This document shows positions 52,139-57,350 of a DNA stretch of 57,350 nt, one piece after another. Both the position numbers and the translations under genes were made by a program. Within the stretch, counting starts at the first letter, position 1. Each line of letters begins with the position of its first letter. Source of the stretch: Bacteroidota bacterium (GTDB lineage Bacteria > Bacteroidota > Bacteroidia > JABEUT01); assembly GCA_013285655.1 (NCBI GenBank), contig JABDHI010000011.1, positions 1-57,350 of the forward strand, written 5' to 3'. The notes beneath the pieces were generated by a model. It saw nothing but the letters and a program-made list of their open reading frames with translations. It was not told the origin of the DNA and did no database searches.

Positions 52139-53370
52139 TGGAAGCTATAACACTAACAGCAAAGCGGTCCTGGTACGAGAATATAGTACTGCATTTCCTT
52201 GCCAATATGCAAAAAGGCTCCGCAACAATTATTATGCCTTCGGGCGAGGTTATTAACCTGGGCAACGGGCAAGGCGTTCATGCCAATATTACCATAAACG
52301 ATAGACGTTTTTTTGAACGATGCGTACTTTTTGGTGATGTAGGCTTCGGAGAATGTTACACGCTTGGTTACTGGGAGACCGATAACATTACCAACGTTAT
52401 TCAATGGTTTTTGTTGAATGTTGAGAACGCTCCTTCGGTATCGGGGAGTAAGGTAAAGAGCGGCATATTGAATATCCTTCGTTTTGTTAACCGTTTGTCT
52501 CACCTCAAACGCAAGAACGATCTGGAAGGCTCGAAAGAAAACATTTCAGAACATTATGATTTGAATAACGATTTCTTCAAATTGTTCCTCGATCCGAGCA
52601 TGACCTATTCGAGTGCATATTTTGAAAAAGAAGAACAGGGTTTACAGGAAGCACAAATAGCTAAGTACGATAGCCTCTGCCGTAATATGAAATTAAAACC
52701 CGGTGACAGTGTGTTGGAAATTGGTTCGGGTTGGGGTGGCAACGCTATATTTATGGCGAAGAATTACGGCTGCAAAGTAACGACAGTTACAATATCTGAA
52801 GAGCAGTATAAGCTTGCCAAGGAACGCGTAGAGAAAGAAAACCTGAGCGATAAGATTGAAGTAAAACTGATGGATTACCGTCTTATTAAAGGACAGTTCG
52901 ATAAGATCATATCTATAGAAATGTTAGAAGCTGTCGGGCATGAATTTTTAGATGTGTTCTTTAAAAAATGTAACGATCTTTTAAAACCAAAAGGTGTGTT
53001 GGCATTGCAGGTAATAACCAGCCCCGATTCTCGTTACGATAGTATGCGTAAAGGAATTGACTGGATACAGAAACATATTTTCCCCGGTACATTGTTACCT
53101 TCTATAGGTGCAATTAATAGTTCTATAAACCGCACGGGAGAATTGAGCATGATGAACCTGAAGGAGATGGGTTTGCATTATGCAAAGACCCTTCATATAT
53201 GGAAACAGAAGTTTAACGAGAACATTAATGAAGTAAAGAGTTTGGGTTTTGATGAGAACTTTATACGTAAGTGGAACTACTATTTAAGTTATTGCGAAGC
53301 GGCTTTTGCTACCCGCAATATTAACGTAATGCAAATGGTATATACCAGGCCTAATAACACTGAATTTTAG
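52138..53370 (+). CDS. cfa: Cyclopropane-fatty-acyl-phospholipid synthase family
   Basis: SAM-dependent enzyme that adds a methylene (or methyl) group to unsaturated acyl chains in phospholipids. 410 residues: N-terminal lipid-binding domain (about 1-120; GECYTLGYWETDN), HYDLNNDFFKLFLDPSMTYS (about 138-157), SAM-binding VLEIGSGWGGNAIFMA (about 195-210), SIEMLEAVGHEFLD, and a C-terminal FDENFIRKWNYYLSYCEAAFATR. The gene is coupled to DUF1365. Some homologues are methyltransferases for other lipids, so the product cannot be fixed. Confidence 0.92.
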   Translation: MEAITLTAKRSWYENIVLHFLANMQKGSATIIMPSGEVINLGNGQGVHANITINDRRFFERCVLFGDVGFGECYTLGYWETDNITNVIQWFLLNVENAPSVSGSKVKSGILNILRFVNRLSHLKRKNDLEGSKENISEHYDLNNDFFKLFLDPSMTYSSAYFEKEEQGLQEAQIAKYDSLCRNMKLKPGDSVLEIGSGWGGNAIFMAKNYGCKVTTVTISEEQYKLAKERVEKENLSDKIEVKLMDYRLIKGQFDKIISIEMLEAVGHEFLDVFFKKCNDLLKPKGVLALQVITSPDSRYDSMRKGIDWIQKHIFPGTLLPSIGAINSSINRTGELSMMNLKEMGLHYAKTLHIWKQKFNENINEVKSLGFDENFIRKWNYYLSYCEAAFATRNINVMQMVYTRPNNTEF

Positions 53371-53374
53371 TATT

Positions 53375-53881
53375 ATGAACTTAGCAGATATGGCAAAGAA
53401 ACTGGGTGTAACACAAGATGTTACCAAGGTAGATAAGTTGAAAGAAGGCGACAAGGCTCCTGATTTCTCATTGAAAGATCAGGATGGTAAAACGTTTTCG
53501 TTGAAAGATTATAGGGGTAAGAAACTGGCTATTTATTTCTACCCAAAAGATGATACCCCTGGTTGTACAGCCGAATCGTGTAACCTGAGAGATAATTATT
53601 CAGTGCTGAAAAAGAAGGGATATGAGGTTATTGGTGTTAGTGCTGATAATGAAAAATCGCATAAAAAGTTTGCCACCAAATTCTCGTTACCGTATAGTTT
53701 ATTGGCCGATACCGAGAAGGAAATGGTTCAGAACTACGGGGTTTGGGGCGAAAAGACACTATTTGGAAGGAAATATATGGGCATTATACGCACCACCTTC
53801 ATTATAGATGAGAATGGTAAGATTGAAAAGATAATTAAGGATGTGGAGACAGCCGACCACACGAAGCAGATATTGGGGTAA
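53375..53881 (+). CDS. bcp: Thioredoxin-dependent peroxiredoxin (Bcp/PrxQ)
   Basis: Reduces hydrogen and lipid hydroperoxides. 168 residues, with peroxidatic C64 and resolving C69 in TPGCTAESCN, the PrxQ spacing of five. KAPDFSLKDQDGKTFSLKDY and LPYSLLADTEKEMVQNYGVWGEK are typical. It starts 4 bases after cfa, so it may share the acyl-chain cassette's transcript, which would fit protection against lipid peroxides. Confidence 0.94.
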   Translation: MNLADMAKKLGVTQDVTKVDKLKEGDKAPDFSLKDQDGKTFSLKDYRGKKLAIYFYPKDDTPGCTAESCNLRDNYSVLKKKGYEVIGVSADNEKSHKKFATKFSLPYSLLADTEKEMVQNYGVWGEKTLFGRKYMGIIRTTFIIDENGKIEKIIKDVETADHTKQILG

Positions 53882-53887
53882 TAAGGC

Positions 53888-53918
53888 TTGGCATTCTCGC
53901 ACCAGAGTAGTATCTTTG
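53888..53918 (+). promoter_or_regulatory. Promoter of clpX
   Basis: TTG (53888-53890), 20-base spacer, TATCTTTG (53911-53918), 31 bases before the clpX ATG. A full match. Confidence 0.65.
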
Positions 53919-53949
53919 TTTAGATAATTGGCCTTTAAATATTAGTATT

Positions 53950-55191
53950 ATGGCAGAAAAGGAATTGATAAAGTGTTCGTTTTGCGGAAAAGATAAGAAA
54001 GACGTCTTTATGATGATAGGCGGGCTTGATGGTCATATTTGTGACCAATGTGTGGCCCAGGCGCAAAAGATTGTTGAAGAAGAATATAAGCAGCAGACCG
54101 ATAGCAAGAAGATACAGTTAGTTAAACCAGCTGAGATAAAGAAGCTGCTCGATGAGCATATTATTGACCAGAACGAAGCGAAGAAGATAATGTCGGTAGC
54201 AGTGTATAACCACTACAAACGTGTATTGCAAAAGAACCATAAGGCAGAAGGAGATGAAGTAGAGATTGAGAAATCGAACATATTGTTGGTGGGGGAAACC
54301 GGTACAGGTAAAACCTTATTGGCTCAAACGATTGCTAAAATATTGAACGTGCCTTTCTGTATTGCTGATGCTACTGCATTTACCGAAGCGGGTTATGTAG
54401 GCGAAGACGTGGAGAACGTGTTGGTTAGGTTGTTACAGTCTGCCAACTACGATGTAGCGGCTACCGAAAAAGGAATTGTGTTTATTGATGAAATAGATAA
54501 GATAACCCGTAAAGAGGGCGATAGCCCATCTATTACCCGCGATGTGGGCGGCGAAGGTGTACAACAGGCTTTATTAAAGATGTTAGAAGGTTCGGTAGTT
54601 AATGTTCCTCCGCAAGGTGGGCGTAAGCATCCTGAACAAAAGATGATTGCAGTAAACACCAAAGACATATTGTTTATTTGTGGTGGTGCGTTTAATGGTA
54701 TCGATAAAAAAATTGCACGTCGTGTACAATCGCACGCTATAGGTTATACCAGCGGTTCGCACGATGAAGATATTGACCGCGATAATTTATTGCAATACAT
54801 ATCGCCTGAAGATTTAAAGAGCTTTGGTTTGATACCTGAATTTATTGGCCGCTTACCGGTTATTACTTACCTGAACCCGTTAAGCAAAGAAAGCTTAAAG
54901 CGCATACTTACAGAACCAAAGAATGCTTTGATAAAACAATATACCAAGCTGTTTAAAATAGATGGTATTAAATTGATCATTGATAAAGCAGTGCTCGATT
55001 TAATTGTTGATAAAGCCTTAGAATATAAGTTAGGCGCAAGAGGACTGCGTGCTATTTGCGAAGCCATACTTACAGATGCTATGTTCGAAACTCCGGGTGA
55101 TGCCGAAATAAAAGAGTTTCACGTTACAGTGCGTTATGCTAAGGAAAGGATTCAGAGGTCGTCGGCACTTCACAGGTTGAAGGCAGCGTAA
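53950..55191 (+). CDS. clpX: ATP-dependent Clp protease ATP-binding subunit ClpX
   Basis: Unfoldase that feeds tagged proteins to ClpP. 413 residues: N-terminal zinc domain with CSFCG and CDQC (about 9-34), AAA+ Walker A GETGTGKT (about 117), pore loop GYVG (about 143; [10 protein letters not shown]), Walker [10 protein letters not shown] (about 177), ClpP-binding region with [11 protein letters not shown] (about 258), and sensor 2 [10 protein letters not shown] (about 356). clpP is not adjacent. Own promoter; its end faces a minus-strand operon 11 bases away. Confidence 0.97.
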   Translation: MAEKELIKCSFCGKDKKDVFMMIGGLDGHICDQCVAQAQKIVEEEYKQQTDSKKIQLVKPAEIKKLLDEHIIDQNEAKKIMSVAVYNHYKRVLQKNHKAEGDEVEIEKSNILLVGETGTGKTLLAQTIAKILNVPFCIADATAFTEAGYVGEDVENVLVRLLQSANYDVAATEKGIVFIDEIDKITRKEGDSPSITRDVGGEGVQQALLKMLEGSVVNVPPQGGRKHPEQKMIAVNTKDILFICGGAFNGIDKKIARRVQSHAIGYTSGSHDEDIDRDNLLQYISPEDLKSFGLIPEFIGRLPVITYLNPLSKESLKRILTEPKNALIKQYTKLFKIDGIKLIIDKAVLDLIVDKALEYKLGARGLRAICEAILTDAMFETPGDAEIKEFHVTVRYAKERIQRSSALHRLKAA

Positions 55192-55202
55192 GGTTGCTTT
55201 CA

Positions 55203-55562
55203 TTAGTAAAAGCAATTTGGATATTCGAATATCTTCTTATCTCTTGTTTTTATTTTGTGTACCTCTATTTGCGAACTACCTAATGGTTTAATTATAGAAT
55301 CGCCAATGGTTATGTAATTCCATAACTCACTCCCGGTTGAGCAATGACAAGTTTCGATAGTGTCTATTTTTTCATTAGTCTTAACAATAATATTTCCAAA
55401 GCATGGGTAAGGTTTTGTAAGGTCTCCTTTAAATTGAACGATGCCATTAATCGACATCGATTTAATCTTGTTTAGACTATACTCAGAGGCCTCCCTCATA
55501 GGACTTAAAGGACACCCGTAAAGAAGGATTAAAAAAAATAATAGAAAGAATCGACCTTTCAT
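55203..55562 (-). CDS. Short lipoprotein
   Basis: 119 residues with a lipoprotein signal (lipobox LLYGC, Cys17) followed by a polar, cysteine-containing C-terminal part (CFGNIIVKTNEKID, TCHCSTGSELW); I do not recognise a family. It starts 3 bases after the holB stop and is likely the last gene of the ribAB-holB transcript. Confidence 0.65.
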   Translation of the reverse strand: MKGRFFLLFFLILLYGCPLSPMREASEYSLNKIKSMSINGIVQFKGDLTKPYPCFGNIIVKTNEKIDTIETCHCSTGSELWNYITIGDSIIKPLGSSQIEVHKIKTRDKKIFEYPNCFY

Positions 55563-55565
55563 TAT

Positions 55566-56702
55566 TTAAGCTTTTGCCATAGCTGGTCTCGCCAGCATTC
55601 CGTTTATTCGTAATGAAAGACTTGTAAAGAGTATTTTAGGATGAGCATTTCGTTCAATAGAATGATAGGCCCTGTTCATCTCTTCAATAATTAACGAAGC
55701 ATTTTCAAACGGTATGTAAGGCGAAAATTTCTGTAAAAAATCAGCATCACTTGCATGTATGTTCACTGCGAACTTACCCAGCAATAATCCTTGCCTGATA
55801 ATTTGCATTGAAAAAGCTAAGAACTGTTTTTGCTTTTCTCTGCCAATAGTAGATATGCCTGAATCAGCGCTGCCGATCCATTCAGCAAGCTTGTCTCCAT
55901 CAAGGCGTAAGCAAATACGCATCCAATCCTGGAATTTTTTAGAAAAGAATTGTGTGTCCTCATTCTCAGTTAACAGAACCTGCGCATAACGATAATTACC
56001 TTCAGCGGAGCGTGCAATAGATTGAGCAACATCTTTCGATTGTCCGTTGCGTTGCATTAAAGCGCCTGCAATTTCTTCTTCTGTTAAGCGAGGTATCTTG
56101 GTTATTTGTGTGCGCGATAATATGGTAACAGGCAATTGTGTGCTTTCCGTAATCAGTATAAACACAGTCTTATCGGGTGGCTCCTCGAGTATCTTTAATA
56201 TTTTGTTGGCCGCAACCAGGTTCAGCTTTTCTGCCATCCATACTATCATTACCTTGTATGATCCTTCGTAAGAGGTCATGCTTAGTTGGTGCAGAATATC
56301 TTTACTCTCGCCAACGCCAATTACAGGTTGCTTGTTCTCAGCATCTAAAAAGTTCATCCAGTCGGTAAGCGACATGTAGTTGTTCTGCATAAATGCTGCT
56401 TTCCATTTCTGAAAAACATCTGAGCTCTTTTCTACTTCTTTTGATAATGCTAAGGGGAAAACAAAATGCAGATCGGGGTGACTAAGCTTGGTGATATTCT
56501 GACAGGTAGAGCATGTTCCGCATGAATCGGTTGCAGTGCGGTTTTTGCAGAACAGGTATTGTATATAAGCAATAGCTAATGGCAAAGCACCGTTCCCTTC
56601 AGGGCCTAAGAACAACTGGGCATGGCTTATGCGGCCGTTAGCCACAGCTTCAACCATGCTTTGCTTTACCTGCTGTTGGCCTATTACCTTGCTGAACTGC
56701 AT
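55566..56702 (-). CDS. holB: DNA polymerase III delta' subunit
   Basis: Clamp-loader subunit. 378 residues, RarA/delta' type: FSKVIGQQQVKQSMVEAV, a degenerate P-loop (GPEGNGALPLA instead of GxxGxGKT), as expected for the non-hydrolysing delta' wedge, then a zinc cluster (CGTCSTCQN, about 62), KILKILEEPPDKTVFILITE (about 180) and a three-helix collar. It lies 5 bases after ribAB and 3 before a small lipoprotein gene, a mixed operon with no clear common role. Confidence 0.92.
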   Translation of the reverse strand: MQFSKVIGQQQVKQSMVEAVANGRISHAQLFLGPEGNGALPLAIAYIQYLFCKNRTATDSCGTCSTCQNITKLSHPDLHFVFPLALSKEVEKSSDVFQKWKAAFMQNNYMSLTDWMNFLDAENKQPVIGVGESKDILHQLSMTSYEGSYKVMIVWMAEKLNLVAANKILKILEEPPDKTVFILITESTQLPVTILSRTQITKIPRLTEEEIAGALMQRNGQSKDVAQSIARSAEGNYRYAQVLLTENEDTQFFSKKFQDWMRICLRLDGDKLAEWIGSADSGISTIGREKQKQFLAFSMQIIRQGLLLGKFAVNIHASDADFLQKFSPYIPFENASLIIEEMNRAYHSIERNAHPKILFTSLSLRINGMLARPAMAKA

Positions 56703-56707
56703 CGGGC

Positions 56708-57350
56708 TTAGTTATCTTTCTTATCTAACTTAAGTGTGTGGCCCATTTTATCTCTCTTGGTCTGCAGGTAAAAATGGTTATGCGGATTCGATTCTACTTC
56801 AAGCGGAACGTTCTCTACTATTTCTAAATTATATCCGGTCAAGCCGGCTCTCTTCTTAGGGTTGTTGGTCATTAAGCGAAGCTTGCTAACACCAAGGTCG
56901 CGGAGTATTTGTGCACCAACTCCGTAATCGCGTTCGTCTGCTTTAAAACCAAGTTCAATGTTGGCTTCAACTGTGTCGCGGCCTTCTTCTTGCAATTTGT
57001 ATGCGTGTAGTTTGTTTAGCAATCCAATTCCACGTCCTTCTTGATTGATGTATACGATCACGCCCTTACCTTCTTTCTCAATGGCCTCCATTGCTTTTTG
57101 CAATTGCGTTCCACAATCGCAACGCAGTGAACCAAAAATATCTCCTGTAACGCATGATGAGTGCATACGTACCATCACCGGTTCGCCGGGTTTCCATGTG
57201 CCTTTTACCAAAGCAATATGTTCCTGGTCGTTGGTGGTTTGGCGATAAGCAATAAGGTTAAAGTTGCCATACTTAGTTGGCATCTTCACCTCAATGTCAC
57301 GCACAATAATGGTTTCCTTACGCAGGCGGTATTCTATCAGGTCCTTTATC
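56708..57350 (-). CDS. ribA: RibAB: GTP cyclohydrolase II domain of bifunctional enzyme, partial
   Basis: First step of riboflavin synthesis: the GTP cyclohydrolase II domain with zinc cysteines in [13 protein letters not shown], the GTP-binding NQEGRGIGL and the [12 protein letters not shown] motif. The frame stays open past the GTG at 57304 to the window edge ([28 protein letters not shown], reported in part), with no in-frame stop. That upstream sequence is the linker normally found after a 3,4-dihydroxy-2-butanone-4-phosphate synthase domain, so the true gene is the RibBA fusion whose N-terminal domain lies off the window. Starting it at the GTG would truncate it. Confidence 0.92.
   Translation of the reverse strand, partial: IKDLIEYRLRKETIIVRDIEVKMPTKYGNFNLIAYRQTTNDQEHIALVKGTWKPGEPVMVRMHSSCVTGDIFGSLRCDCGTQLQKAMEAIEKEGKGVIVYINQEGRGIGLLNKLHAYKLQEEGRDTVEANIELGFKADERDYGVGAQILRDLGVSKLRLMTNNPKKRAGLTGYNLEIVENVPLEVESNPHNHFYLQTKRDKMGHTLKLDKKDN

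Noticed and set aside
57302-57304. GTG at 57304 as the true start of the GTP cyclohydrolase gene
   Set aside because: The frame stays open to the window edge and the upstream residues match the linker of RibBA fusions.

Overview
The window looks like a chromosomal segment of a Bacteroidota bacterium, most likely Chitinophagia/Sphingobacteriia-like and gliding- or T9SS-competent. The evidence is the type IX secretion genes porU, porV, porP/sprF and gldJ, secreted proteins with T9SS C-terminal sorting domains, a class I BirA without a DNA-binding domain, a SusD-free but lipoprotein-rich gene set, and many promoters of the Bacteroidota form TTG-N18-22-TAnnTTTG with little Shine-Dalgarno sequence. 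I see no tRNA, rRNA, CRISPR array, phage or insertion sequence.

Layout. 1-5.6 kb: the end of an outer-membrane barrel gene (TTG start), birA, and the divergent operon rsfS-ftsH-lutC-like-cdsA. 6-8 kb: glutamate dehydrogenase and a queuosine-precursor transporter. 8-13.4 kb (minus strand): an M23 peptidase, then siaC, siaB and a very large propeller-sensor/PP2C phosphatase. Together the last three form a SiaABC-like partner-switching module. 13.5-15 kb: a MacB/FtsX permease and a small membrane protein. 15-23.5 kb (minus strand): five tandem genes for large secreted repeat or glycine-rich proteins, probably one operon, with a structured 428-base region at its head. 24-25.6 kb: a lipoprotein and a lone sdhB. 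25.6-34.2 kb: porU-porV-ispF on the minus strand, divergent from porP-gldJ. 34.3-39.8 kb: an M20 amidohydrolase, then the minus-strand genes pdxH, dinB-like, phhB, gatA and a LysM lytic transglycosylase. 40-45.8 kb: a DUF3050 gene, a MORN/YwqK-type repeat gene with an overlapping second frame, a DrrAB-type ABC exporter preceded by three phased direct repeats, and panC. 46-49.8 kb: a DUF2795 gene and mfd. 50-53.9 kb: FAD oxidoreductase-DUF1365-cyclopropane synthase cassette plus a Bcp peroxiredoxin. 54-57.3 kb: clpX, facing a minus-strand ribAB-holB-lipoprotein operon.

How the parts relate. PorU, PorV, PorP and GldJ belong to the secretion system that would export at least two products of the 15-23.5 kb operon, which carry recognisable sorting domains. 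Three other products of that operon share an N-terminal module but lack a recognisable sorting domain, so their route is open. The SiaABC-like module would convert an extracellular signal read by a beta-propeller into the phosphorylation state of SiaC; no diguanylate cyclase partner is present here. Intergenic regions between 40 and 51.4 kb hold at least three distinct REP-like palindromic repeat families.

The most interesting items are the SiaABC variant, the secreted-protein operon with its interleaved inverted repeats, the three 21-bp-phased TTACCTA sites before the ABC exporter, and a possible -1 frameshift joining two reading frames in the YwqK-like locus.
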